The translations under genes and the position numbers were made by a program. A stretch of DNA of 64,000 bases from Legionella donaldsonii (lineage in GTDB: Bacteria > Pseudomonadota > Gammaproteobacteria > Legionellales > Legionellaceae). Positions 1-8,020 of this stretch are shown in pieces. The notes under the pieces are model-generated. The model did not search any database. It saw only the letters and a list, made by a program, of their open reading frames with translations, and was not told where the DNA came from. Position 1 is the first letter of the stretch. Each line of letters opens with the position of its first letter. Location: positions 39,636 to 103,635 of the forward strand of contig NZ_UGOA01000002.1 of the NCBI RefSeq assembly GCF_900452385.1. The letters are read 5' to 3'.

Positions 1-738
1 GGTACTACCTCTGTTTTGTATGGGCTGTATAGAAATATCATCCAAATGGGTGAGCAATTAAAAGAACTGATTGAATCACATAAACAATTGTGCCGGTTTG
101 TCGCGCATGAAATTAGGACCCCTTTGTCAACCATACAAATGGCGACGGATAGTATCAAAAGGAAAAACGCTGAAGATGCATTGCTCAATAAACAGATAAA
201 CAGCATACAAGAAGATATTGCAGATATGAATCGGCTCGTCAGCACTTTTTTGATTTACTCAAAAATGCATTCAAACGAATTGAAATTAAAACAGTCTGAG
301 ACCGATATAATAGTATGGTTAAGAAAGTTATTAGAGTCTTATTCTTCCTCAACATTTGAAATTACATTTCATTCTAATGAGTTAAATTCTTTGAAAGCAT
401 ACATAGATGAAAATATTTTAAAACACGCTGTTACCAATTTGATTACAAATGCCATGAAATTTGCAGAGCACACTATTTCTTTAACCATTTCGCTGGATAA
501 TAGTCATATTTTACTTCACGTAGACGATGATGGCCCAGGCTTGCCGGAGGAGGGTGCGGATGACATTTTTTCTGAATATACAATTGCTGAAGACGCAGGA
601 ATTGGAGATAAACATATTGGGTTAGGATTAGCTATTGTTAAAAAAGTTGTTAATCTACACGGAGGAAAGGTCATGGCTACACAATCACCGTTATTAAAAG
701 GTGCTCGATTCACCATAGTACTTCCAATATATTCTTAA
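1..738 (+). CDS. Sensor histidine kinase, C-terminal part (cut by window edge)
   Basis: The reading frame is open from base 1, so the N-terminal sensor and membrane part lies outside the window. The visible 245 residues hold a dimerisation/phosphoacceptor domain with the H-box HEIRTPLS, where the His is the phosphorylated residue, then an HATPase_c domain. That domain has the N-box (NLITNAMKFAE), the G1 box (DDGPGLP) and the G2 box (IGLGLAIVKKVV). This is the complete catalytic core of an EnvZ-type kinase. It would autophosphorylate and pass the phosphate to a response regulator. The gene converges with the ankyrin gene, 3 bp away. The OmpR-type regulator at 2805-3497 is the nearest possible partner, but it is on the other strand and separated by one gene, so pairing is only a guess. 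Confidence 0.9.
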   Translation, partial: GTTSVLYGLYRNIIQMGEQLKELIESHKQLCRFVAHEIRTPLSTIQMATDSIKRKNAEDALLNKQINSIQEDIADMNRLVSTFLIYSKMHSNELKLKQSETDIIVWLRKLLESYSSSTFEITFHSNELNSLKAYIDENILKHAVTNLITNAMKFAEHTISLTISLDNSHILLHVDDDGPGLPEEGADDIFSEYTIAEDAGIGDKHIGLGLAIVKKVVNLHGGKVMATQSPLLKGARFTIVLPIYS

Positions 739-741
739 CGA

Positions 742-2565
742 TTAAGATTTTAGTTTTGGAAGTTGGTCCTCAACTGTAGCATCTTTTGAAGTATCCATCT
801 CTTGTTTCATCTCAACCAGTGCGTCGATAACCGCTGTTAACTGGAGTTTTGCATTTTCAAAACGTTTAGGGATAAATTCATCTTCCTCACCATCAATCGC
901 TTCTCCAGTTCCAATGCCTTTTTCAAGAGCGCTGATAACCACACTAAGCTCTGATTCAAACGCCGATAATAGTTCATTACTCCCCGTTGCAGATTGCAAG
1001 ATTACATGCAATTTTTCCACTACATCTTCAGGAATATAAAGAGTGCCTTCACTGCATTTGCTATATTCACGTTTCGCAATAGGTAATGAAAGTAGTTCAT
1101 CAGCCTTGTGTTGACTCATCTGAAATATTTGTCTAACAGATTGTTTTAGTTCTATGGGAGTTGGTGGCGAATTGCTAGATTTCAAAGATGCGAGAAGCTT
1201 ATCACTAGCAGTTACTCTCCCATCTTTGCTATGTTCTTGCGCTGTCTCGATAGGAGTCTGTCCTTTTTCATTTCGCACTTCAAGACTAGCACCACATTCT
1301 AATAACTTTTTAATGAGATGTAACGGCTCTTTTCTATAATTATAAAAATTCTGTACCGCATAGTGCAAAGCCGTCATGCCTTTTTTATCAGCACTATTAA
1401 TATCAGCGCCATGTTTTAATAATAAAGCAATGACGCTATCATTACTTGGGCCACCAATAAGGACTTTTCCACAACTTACCATTGCCAGGTTTAACAAAGC
1501 TTTATTAGCTAGAATTGACTCTAGCAAGTCTTCATGACCTTTAAATACAGAAGGTTCTTTTAAACCTAAGAGAAGTTCCAGTACATCTCTATCTGTCAGT
1601 TGTTCTATAGGGTCCGCCCGACCTAAGATATCACGGACACGTGTTAAATAATTTTCTTGCTCTTTACCTAATATTTGGTTTTCCTGTTCAACAAACTTTG
1701 CAACATCTTCTCCTTCAAATCGCAATTCTGAAAAATCATCAATTTTCTTTAAATCTTGAATAGTTAGAATATCTCGATTTAAAGCGATTTTTGCTATCAG
1801 TTCATCGGCTCCGTCTTTACCTAGAATTGCACGGGCATATTCTATGGTGTTTACTTTTAATTCTTTAGCTGTTTGTGTTGAGGCAAATAAAGATTTTCGA
1901 ACGGCAACTTGATATTCACCATGATGAAAAATAACACTGTTTCCAGCCTTCCAAATATTTCCTGCCATCGATGTGATTGGGGATGCCGGCGAAAGGGATC
2001 GGAAGCCGGTCTGTACATCTTGCGCATTCCATGGTCCAGTTCCACCAAACGTGATTTCTGGATGTTTCACTGATACTCTTTCTAAAAATGTTTTTTCCTG
2101 TGAGTTTGCTGCAGCATTAAGTTGATTGTCTGTATTACAACCTTCTAAAGTCACAAAAACTTCACCATGATGTGCGGGCAATGCTCGTTTAAAACCATGT
2201 AATAAATTATCAAAATTTTCATCATATAACTGCTCACTTGGGCCATGGCAATTACCCATACCATATTCGCCACCACCAGCATGGCCCATAATAAATAATT
2301 TTGGGTTCTTCTCAAATATATTGTCTAGTTCTTCCGGTAAGTCTCGTTTGAGTTCATCCAAACTACTATAGATTTTTGGGGATTTATCACACTGATCGAA
2401 AAAATAATACTTCAAATCAGAGCCTTCTAAATAGACGCCAATTGGAACAAATTGCTTGAACCGTTGTTTTAAGTGAGGATTTATCACCACACCTCTCTGA
2501 TTTTCAGGCAGCGGATGATCTGGATCTGGTTTATATATTAAGATTTCTATTGCAGCGTCTTTCAT
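742..2565 (-). CDS. Ankyrin-repeat protein with possible clan CD-like protease domain; candidate secreted effector
   Basis: 607 residues, no signal peptide or membrane segment. The N-terminal part (about 1-240) contains a hydrophobic strand followed by GHAGGGEYGMG (His95), and about 48 residues later a hydrophobic strand followed by EGC (Cys143). This His-Gly ... Gly-Cys spacing resembles the catalytic dyad of clan CD cysteine peptidases (caspase/C80 fold). Residues about 365-445 contain two to three ankyrin repeats (for example HGADINSADKKGMTALHYAV). The C-terminus is polar and Glu/Lys-rich. Legionella Dot/Icm effectors often combine ankyrin repeats with an enzymatic domain, so export into host cells is plausible but inferred. 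The promoter at 2601-2642 carries the same direct-repeat element as two nearby genes. The protease assignment is a motif-level suggestion. Confidence 0.8.
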   Translation of the reverse strand: MKDAAIEILIYKPDPDHPLPENQRGVVINPHLKQRFKQFVPIGVYLEGSDLKYYFFDQCDKSPKIYSSLDELKRDLPEELDNIFEKNPKLFIMGHAGGGEYGMGNCHGPSEQLYDENFDNLLHGFKRALPAHHGEVFVTLEGCNTDNQLNAAANSQEKTFLERVSVKHPEITFGGTGPWNAQDVQTGFRSLSPASPITSMAGNIWKAGNSVIFHHGEYQVAVRKSLFASTQTAKELKVNTIEYARAILGKDGADELIAKIALNRDILTIQDLKKIDDFSELRFEGEDVAKFVEQENQILGKEQENYLTRVRDILGRADPIEQLTDRDVLELLLGLKEPSVFKGHEDLLESILANKALLNLAMVSCGKVLIGGPSNDSVIALLLKHGADINSADKKGMTALHYAVQNFYNYRKEPLHLIKKLLECGASLEVRNEKGQTPIETAQEHSKDGRVTASDKLLASLKSSNSPPTPIELKQSVRQIFQMSQHKADELLSLPIAKREYSKCSEGTLYIPEDVVEKLHVILQSATGSNELLSAFESELSVVISALEKGIGTGEAIDGEEDEFIPKRFENAKLQLTAVIDALVEMKQEMDTSKDATVEDQLPKLKS

Positions 2566-2600
2566 GGCTCATCTCGACTATTACTTAAAATAATAGGTTG

Positions 2601-2642
2601 ATTTTATCAAAAACACTCGGCTCAAATGTATATATATTGTAC
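2601..2642 (-). promoter_or_regulatory. Promoter of the ankyrin gene with 11-bp-phased heptamer direct repeat
   Basis: On the minus strand two heptamers, TACAATA and TACATTT, start 11 bp apart. They are followed after 17 bp by the -10 box TAAAAT (2601-2606). The predicted start is about 30 nt before the ATG. The same arrangement with identical spacing lies at 3614-3660 and 5025-5071. Direct repeats with 10-11 bp phasing replacing a -35 box are typical of OmpR/PhoB-family activators. Confidence 0.55.
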
Positions 2643-2804
2643 AAACGTTCTAAAATGATACTTTTGTCGAGGGTAAATGATTATAGATTTGCGATATATT
2701 TGGTGATTCTTTCATAAATGGACGAAAAATCTCAAGGTCGAGGCAAAAGAATTTTTTACTATTTTTCATAAGACTTACATAAGATCGGTGGCTGTGATCT
2801 GTAT

Positions 2805-3497
2805 TTATTCCCAAGCCGCTGATACAAATATATATCCTTTTTTATGGATTGTTTTTATACGATAGGGCTTTTTATTATTATCATTCAATGCTTTTCTTAA
2901 ACGTGATATTTTTAAATCGATACCTCTATCAACCCCATCATATTCATGCCCAGAAAGAGCATACATAATGCTATCTCGACTCAGCAACCTATCATGGTTC
3001 TTAACCAACAAAGCAAGCATTTCAAAGTCACTGGTACTTATTGAAATTTCTTCATCAAAGAGATGAACATTCTTAGTACTAAAATTGATAGAAAAATTGC
3101 CAAATTGAAATTGATTTTGATTATTAACTAAATTGGGTCGACGTAACAATGCCTCTATTCTTGCTTTCAAAACCTCGTCTGCAACAGGTTTAGTTAAGTA
3201 GTCATCTGCTCCTAAATTTAAAGAGGATACTTCACTTTCAATATCATTAATTGCTGTTAGCATGAGTATTTTCCCCAAATACTCATCTCTAATGGTATGG
3301 CATATTTGATCTCCATTCATGCCAGGAAGCATTATATCTAATATTACTAGGCAAGGTTGCTCACGAATGATGCGATAGACCGCTCTATCACCACGTTTTT
3401 CAATAGAAACATCATAACCTGCTTCTTGTAAGCTTTCTTTGAGGTAATTGGCTAACTTAACGTTATCTTCTACAAGCAATATTGATTTATCTTTCAT
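2805..3497 (-). CDS. OmpR/PhoB-family response regulator
   Basis: 230 residues. The N-terminal receiver domain has the acidic pair Glu10-Asp11, the phosphoacceptor Asp54 in VILDIMLPG, the conserved Thr in MLTA, and Lys103 in LTKP. The C-terminal winged-helix DNA-binding domain (about 130-228) includes the usual recognition region around RGIDLKISRLRKAL and the C-terminal hairpin ending GYIFV. It should bind tandem direct repeats when phosphorylated. It is transcribed divergently from the ATP-grasp gene. The shared direct-repeat promoters on both sides are the natural candidate targets, although no copy is evident in its own upstream region. A cognate kinase is not adjacent; the histidine kinase fragment at the left edge of the window is the nearest. 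Confidence 0.93.
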   Translation of the reverse strand: MKDKSILLVEDNVKLANYLKESLQEAGYDVSIEKRGDRAVYRIIREQPCLVILDIMLPGMNGDQICHTIRDEYLGKILMLTAINDIESEVSSLNLGADDYLTKPVADEVLKARIEALLRRPNLVNNQNQFQFGNFSINFSTKNVHLFDEEISISTSDFEMLALLVKNHDRLLSRDSIMYALSGHEYDGVDRGIDLKISRLRKALNDNNKKPYRIKTIHKKGYIFVSAAWE

Positions 3498-3613
3498 TCG
3501 TTCTGTCTAAGCCTCTTTAAATAAGAAAACTCTCTAAACAAATTTAGTCTGAATTGATTTTTAAGTTCAGTGTTACATAGATATCAGTAGGTAAGCAAAC
3601 ACACGGCGCATCC

Positions 3614-3660
3614 GTACATTTTATATACAATTGATTTGTTTTAACTCGATATAATGATAG
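3614..3660 (+). promoter_or_regulatory. Promoter of the ATP-grasp gene with 11-bp-phased direct repeat
   Basis: Two heptamers (TACATTT and TACAATT) start 11 bp apart, followed after 17 bp by TATAAT at 3650-3655. The 47-bp block matches the block at 5025-5071 at 38 of 47 positions without gaps, although the genes they serve are unrelated. The predicted transcript starts about 27 nt before the ATG at 3689, which has a good GGAG ribosome site. Confidence 0.6.
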
Positions 3661-3688
3661 CTAATGGGCGAATCTGTGGAGATAAATT

Positions 3689-5014
3689 ATGAGCGCTTAT
3701 GTTAAAAATTTTGATGAACATAAAGAAATCAAATCTTCACGTGACATTTGCAAATCATTAAAACCTGTTCCCACAGCATATATGGACAATAAACATTGTG
3801 AGCATTGCTATCCCGAAAAACGTTCTCATTTTCGAAGAAAATTTTTTAATTTATTCCATTATTTTATATTCAATCCATTTATCTATCTTTTATCTAAACT
3901 CTTTCTCCTATCAGAGCATGATTTTTTACGATTCAATACCCTATTAAATCAGTTGGTCATTAATATTTTTCAAAAACTAAAACTATATACCAAGACTCAG
4001 ACCATTGATAGGAAACAATTCAATAACAGTGTCCTTGCATTTTGGGATGAAGCACAAAAAATAGGGCTAGAGCTGTATAATTTTAAGGAATCTAACTTGC
4101 ATACTCTGTATTTTAAGTTGGTCTACAATAGGAAAAAATATTATTTCATACAGACTCCAATCTCTCTTATTTCTCAAAAAAATACACGCTTTGATGAGGA
4201 TACTAAATATGATAATAAATGGATCCTCAAGAAAAAATTATTAGATAGCCAAATTCCCTGTCCCTTAGGGAGGGTTTTTATTTCCAGCAAAAAAGCCTAC
4301 AACTATGGCATTTCATTGGGATTTCCTCTTGTGGTTAAGCCATTATCTGAATCTCTAAGTATTCACACTTCATGTACTATTCAAACTCCAAATGAATTAA
4401 AAGAAGCGATAAACATAGTAAAGCAAGTTGATTTTCGCGTGCTGGTTGAAAAACACATACCTGGGGATGTTTATCGGTCATTAATTATTAATGATTCATT
4501 AATCGCTTGTGTGAGGCGACAACCTGAGAGCATTGTTGGCGATGGTGTAACTACACTTCAAGAGTTAATTGATAAAAAAAATAAAGTTACGTGGAAAGAA
4601 GGTCATGGTAAATATCCATATAAAATTACTCCAAATAGCAACTTGATGAAAATTTTGTCAGCCCAGGGAGTTGCTCTTAATACGGTAATAAACAAGGGAC
4701 AACAAATCTTTATTGCAAAAAAAGTTACTATGAGTAGTGGTGCAAAAATCAGTGATGTTATCGATCTGATACATCCTGAGAACAAACTATTATTGGAAAA
4801 AGCACATAAAATCCTCAATATACCGCTTACGGGTCTTGATTTTATTTGTCAGGATATTTCTCTTCCATGGCATAAGCAACAATTTGGAATTATTGAAAAT
4901 AATAGTTTCCCTTACATTGAATTACATCTCAATCCGTCTGATGGGAAAGGAATTAATGTAGCAGGTAAAATTTGGGACTATGTACTCGATGTTTTAAGTC
5001 AAAAAAACGAGTAA
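3689..5014 (+). CDS. ATP-grasp ligase related to cyanophycin synthetase
   Basis: 441 residues. The C-terminal two thirds (about 175-435) form an ATP-grasp fold. It shows the nucleotide-binding Lys in FPLVVKPL, the lid region ending in IPGDVYRSLII, the segment IVGDGVTTLQELI that is characteristic of cyanophycin synthetase-type enzymes, and the metal-binding end LTGLDFICQD ... IIENNSFP. ATP-grasp ligases join a carboxylate to an amine through an acyl phosphate. CphA itself is about 900 residues with an extra Mur-ligase domain; that domain is absent here, so this is a stand-alone ligase. The N-terminus has a CxxC pair and a hydrophobic stretch at about 50-75 that could associate with membrane. 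The start at 3689 has a GGAG site 8 nt upstream. It is followed by a gene with the same promoter type, suggesting co-regulation. The substrate is unknown. Confidence 0.8.
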   Translation: MSAYVKNFDEHKEIKSSRDICKSLKPVPTAYMDNKHCEHCYPEKRSHFRRKFFNLFHYFIFNPFIYLLSKLFLLSEHDFLRFNTLLNQLVINIFQKLKLYTKTQTIDRKQFNNSVLAFWDEAQKIGLELYNFKESNLHTLYFKLVYNRKKYYFIQTPISLISQKNTRFDEDTKYDNKWILKKKLLDSQIPCPLGRVFISSKKAYNYGISLGFPLVVKPLSESLSIHTSCTIQTPNELKEAINIVKQVDFRVLVEKHIPGDVYRSLIINDSLIACVRRQPESIVGDGVTTLQELIDKKNKVTWKEGHGKYPYKITPNSNLMKILSAQGVALNTVINKGQQIFIAKKVTMSSGAKISDVIDLIHPENKLLLEKAHKILNIPLTGLDFICQDISLPWHKQQFGIIENNSFPYIELHLNPSDGKGINVAGKIWDYVLDVLSQKNE

Positions 5015-5024
5015 CCCAATAAAT

Positions 5025-5071
5025 GTACAATTCATATACAATTTGGTTTTTTTAACTCGGTATAATAACAG
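5025..5071 (+). promoter_or_regulatory. Promoter of the acidic-protein gene with the same direct repeat
   Basis: Two perfect heptamers TACAATT (5026-5032 and 5037-5043) are followed after 17 bp by TATAAT at 5061-5066. This is the best-preserved of the three copies and ungapped against the copy at 3614. It begins 11 bp past the stop codon of the ATP-grasp gene, so the two genes have separate but matched promoters. Confidence 0.6.
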
Positions 5072-5126
5072 ATAAGTAAATCTTTATTCGGATGAAACCA
5101 TTATGAACTTGCACTGGAGTATTCTC

Positions 5127-6026
5127 ATGAAAAAAGACAAAGAAAAGCATCAGCCTGTCCTTGAATCCATAACGGCAGATGAACCCAAAACCTCTTCTAT
5201 AGCATTAGCTTTACAACAATTTAGAAAGGAAGCAGAAAAAAAAGAGGCTGCTGAGGAAGGTGCAAAAGTACGCTGTCCGACTTGTTTTAAAGAAATCGCA
5301 CCTAAGCGCCTTTGTTCCGGACATGGCGCAGGTGGTAGCGGAGGTGATAGTGCCACCTCTGATAAGAAGACATCTGAGGAAAAAGCGAGTCCTGGTGAAG
5401 ATAAATTCCTAACTAAATCAGGCAAAGTAGTTGGGTCTGAAGATGAATTGGTAGGAGTGTTTGGTTCAGAAGAACTTGATTTAGAGTCTGGTTTTGACCC
5501 AGAAATAATTGAAAAATTAATTGCTGATGGGAAATTGTTGGTTGATAGTGATCGTGAATCAATGACTCTTAAGCTTGAATTACAATGTGATCCTAATGAA
5601 TTAACTCCAAAGCAACGACATGAATTAAAAAAATTCATGGAAGCTATTATAAAAGAATTCAATGATTTTAAAGAAGAAAATAATCTTTCCGATGATTGCA
5701 TACATATTATTCAGGATGAGGAAGGAAACATACGTTCTCTTCGTATTACCATGCCCACACTCGCCTTATACGATACATTTATCCAAAGGCTAGCAAATAA
5801 TTTAGTGCCCATACCCACTCCGAAAGCACAAGAAAAGGATGAGGCCACAAAAGAAAAAGAACAAAGACTTGCTCCAAATCCACTTTCGATGGAACCCAAG
5901 CCGTCTAATAGGTCCTCTAAACAAGAGGAAATTAAGCAAAATAAGGATATAGAACCTACAAAGACGGAAAATGAGGAGGAGCAAGCAACCTTTAATCCAT
6001 CTCCATTTAATATGAAACCTTGGTAA
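5127..6026 (+). CDS. Uncharacterised acidic protein with Cys-rich knuckle and Glu-rich C-terminus
   Basis: 299 residues from this start, which has GGAG 9 nt upstream; an in-frame ATG at 5103 has no good ribosome site. I do not recognise the family. Near residues 50-75 there is CPTC ... CSGHG, a possible metal-binding knuckle, followed by a Gly/Ser-rich linker. The middle (about 120-235) is a folded-looking acidic region. The tail (about 240-299) is Lys/Glu/Pro-rich and ends in a hydrophobic patch FNPSPFNMKPW after ENEEEQ. A glutamate block before a short hydrophobic end is a known trait of Dot/Icm translocation signals, so this may be an effector, but that is inference. It shares its promoter element with the neighbouring ATP-grasp gene, and could be that enzyme's substrate or partner. 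Confidence 0.7.
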   Translation: MKKDKEKHQPVLESITADEPKTSSIALALQQFRKEAEKKEAAEEGAKVRCPTCFKEIAPKRLCSGHGAGGSGGDSATSDKKTSEEKASPGEDKFLTKSGKVVGSEDELVGVFGSEELDLESGFDPEIIEKLIADGKLLVDSDRESMTLKLELQCDPNELTPKQRHELKKFMEAIIKEFNDFKEENNLSDDCIHIIQDEEGNIRSLRITMPTLALYDTFIQRLANNLVPIPTPKAQEKDEATKEKEQRLAPNPLSMEPKPSNRSSKQEEIKQNKDIEPTKTENEEEQATFNPSPFNMKPW

Positions 6027-6051
6027 AGCGAGTGTGAATAACAGGAAATAA

Positions 6052-6086
6052 ACCACGAAATAATCAGGTTGTTTGTTTTTCGTGGT
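6052..6086 (+). terminator. Possible intrinsic terminator after the acidic-protein gene
   Basis: ACCACGAAA (6052-6060) pairs with TTTCGTGGT (6078-6086), a 9-bp stem with a 17-nt loop, 26 nt after the stop codon. The U-tract after the stem is weak, so termination efficiency is uncertain. Confidence 0.4.
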
Positions 6087-6458
6087 CTATTTCGTGCTTT
6101 AGAAAATTTTTACTTCTAGGATTATTGAATCTCCAGTATTTTTTAATCGATGTATCCTTTAAGGAACAAATATAGACTCTACCTGTAACAGGTATTGTTT
6201 TATGTCCTAAACTCAAATACTTTGTCATTTAATGTAATTGCTACATGGCTACACGATCATCAAATCATTGAGGCTATCTAGATCAAATTATCTATGAAAT
6301 CATAGGATAATGTGATTTTTGCTATTGCAAATAAGGTCGGTTATTTGTAGCAAAACATATGCTACCAACCTGCTACATAATGCTACATTTCAAGGAATCA
6401 AAAACACATCCTGAAATAGACAAAAGAGGATGTCATTAGTTCTGGATTGGGTTTTCTT
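6087..6458. other. Gene-free flank of the island with TGTAGC/GCTACA repeats
   Basis: No convincing ORF. The hexamer TGTAGC or its complement occurs at 6240, 6248, 6346, 6372 and 6382. Further copies occur on the other side of the island (36977, 36992, 37087, 37096). The last nine bases, GGTTTTCTT (6450-6458), are repeated exactly at 36824-36832. Confidence 0.4.
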
Positions 6459-6507
6459 TGTAAGTTTTATCTTTATTTGGCAGGATTTTTTAAACTTTAA
6501 ATGGCAG
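6459..6507 (+). repeat. Left terminal repeat of the island
   Basis: Begins TGTAAGTTTTATC and contains two GGCAG-ended blocks (TATTTGGCAG at 6474-6483, AAATGGCAG at 6499-6507). This looks like multiple transposase-binding sites within one end. Its inverted partner is at 36775-36823. Confidence 0.7.
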
Positions 6508-6545
6508 GTTTAGCACCATATAATGCATGATAAAAAATATCCGTA

Positions 6546-7130
6546 TCAAAATGGAGCTAGTTTTGCGATGTTTTGCAAACATTCAGGTTTGTTTTCTGCA
6601 TAAATAGCAGTTGTAATCGTGCTGGAATGGCCGGCCAAAGATGATACTGCTTTGATACTGATGCCCTGCTCAAGCAATCGGGTAATAAAAGTGCGACGAC
6701 CAGAATGAGAGGTTGCACCAATTATACCAGCTTTATCATAAAGAGATCTGAACCATTTTTGCAATGTACACGGAGTAAATTCTTTTTTTCGCTGCGTTTG
6801 AAATAATGGTTTATTAAGATCAGAACCAACCATGGTTTTTAAGTGATCGGTAAGTGCGGCATAAACCTTTTTATTGGTAAGATAAGCATAATGTTGCTTT
6901 TTGCCATAATGTATTGAGCGTTTCAAACAAATTTCATCAAGAAGTCTGTATTGCTTATCTGCAACATCTTTAATAGAAAGCGATGCGATTTCTTTTGCTC
7001 GCAGCCCTAACCCGAATGAGCAATATACAATCGCAATATTGCGAATGGGGGATGAGCCAATTTTTGCTGCATTTAGTAGTTGGTCGAATTCAAACGCATT
7101 CAAAATCTTTGCCTTACCTTTTTTTGCCAT
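6546..7130 (-). CDS. Compact tyrosine recombinase
   Basis: 194 residues. This is only the catalytic domain of the tyrosine recombinase/phage integrase family, without an N-terminal core-binding arm. Catalytic residues are visible in order: Arg in GLGLRAKEIASL, His-x-x-Arg in HSGRRTF, the second His in LAGHSS, and the nucleophile Tyr in TTAIYAE. It would cut and rejoin DNA through a 3'-phosphotyrosine. It lies 24 bp downstream of the TniB-like gene in the same direction, and about 40 bp inside the left end of the island. It is therefore part of the element's recombination module, perhaps for cointegrate resolution or targeting. Note the second recombinase of the serine type at 9698. Confidence 0.88.
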   Translation of the reverse strand: MAKKGKAKILNAFEFDQLLNAAKIGSSPIRNIAIVYCSFGLGLRAKEIASLSIKDVADKQYRLLDEICLKRSIHYGKKQHYAYLTNKKVYAALTDHLKTMVGSDLNKPLFQTQRKKEFTPCTLQKWFRSLYDKAGIIGATSHSGRRTFITRLLEQGISIKAVSSLAGHSSTITTAIYAENKPECLQNIAKLAPF

Positions 7131-7153
7131 ATCAACACCACCATTAAAATAGA

Positions 7154-8020
7154 TTAAGTATTACCAATTAACAAACATTCTCTTGCTGCCAATACCACTT
7201 CATTAGTGATATATTGCAATTGATTCAACTTTAACAATCGGTCAATTTGCATAAATAGCCGATTCAATAATCGGAAATTACCATTAGTGATGCGCATAAT
7301 GGATGCCATCGCCTCATGATCAGAAAATTCATTTTGCTTTAATTTAAGCCCTAACTTTTGCCAGTTGTGCTCCAAGGTAAACAACATTTCTTCCTTGGAC
7401 AGTGGTTTATATTCATGAGAAAATCCTATCCGTGAATACAGTTGTGAATACCTTGATAGTCTTTTTTCCAAGCCGGGCATGCCAATAAATACGATGGAAA
7501 TACCCCGATCGTCGTACAATGATCTCAGTAACTCTAACGCGGCAAAACCAAGTCTTTCCGTTTCATCAATGATGATTAGCTTGCAGTAATTCTTGGATGA
7601 TAATTTTATCGTTTTGATAAAATTCTCTTTTTCATCTTGATTTAATTGGGTTTGCTCATCGACCATCTTATTTACTTGTGCGGCATGAACCACACGATCA
7701 AAATAACAAATGTTTTGATTCAAGGTATTTAGCATTTGAAGAGAAGACAGTGGGGCAATGGGAGTATAAAAAACGGTACTGCAGCTATAAAGTTCGGTTG
7801 GTACATGACGATTATCTTCAATTGCATATCCATTCGGGTTTGCAGACAAGATTAGCTTACGCTTGCTGTAATGTTCTGCAGATTGCGTTTTACCAACCCC
7901 GGGAGATCCATAACAAATGCCAATGTATTTATATTCGACACAAGCATCACAAAACTCCTCAAATCGCTGATATCCCTTGGTTTCTAAAAACATATCATCC
8001 ATGGTAGGTAGCTTATTCAT
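7154..8020 (-). CDS. TniB-like AAA+ ATPase of a DDE transposon
   Basis: 288 residues. Walker A is YGSPGVGKTQSA (about 40-51) and Walker B is LIIIDETERLG (about 150-160), followed by an arginine-finger region (SRIGF) and a C-terminal helical part. Together with its position directly after a TniA-like transposase, overlapping it by 8 bp, this matches the TniB/MuB/TnsC group of transposition regulators. These bind target DNA and activate the transposase. The start codon at 8020 overlaps the transposase 3' end, so translation is probably coupled. Confidence 0.85.
   Translation of the reverse strand: MNKLPTMDDMFLETKGYQRFEEFCDACVEYKYIGICYGSPGVGKTQSAEHYSKRKLILSANPNGYAIEDNRHVPTELYSCSTVFYTPIAPLSSLQMLNTLNQNICYFDRVVHAAQVNKMVDEQTQLNQDEKENFIKTIKLSSKNYCKLIIIDETERLGFAALELLRSLYDDRGISIVFIGMPGLEKRLSRYSQLYSRIGFSHEYKPLSKEEMLFTLEHNWQKLGLKLKQNEFSDHEAMASIMRITNGNFRLLNRLFMQIDRLLKLNQLQYITNEVVLAARECLLIGNT

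Noticed and set aside
5150..5701. 183-codon antisense ORF opposite the acidic-protein gene
   Set aside because: Ser/Leu-rich translation typical of the complement of Glu/Lys-rich coding; no ribosome site or domain.
6087..6458. tRNA gene or tRNA-end attachment site at the left border of the island
   Set aside because: No cloverleaf, TTCRANY arm or CCA end was found on either side.
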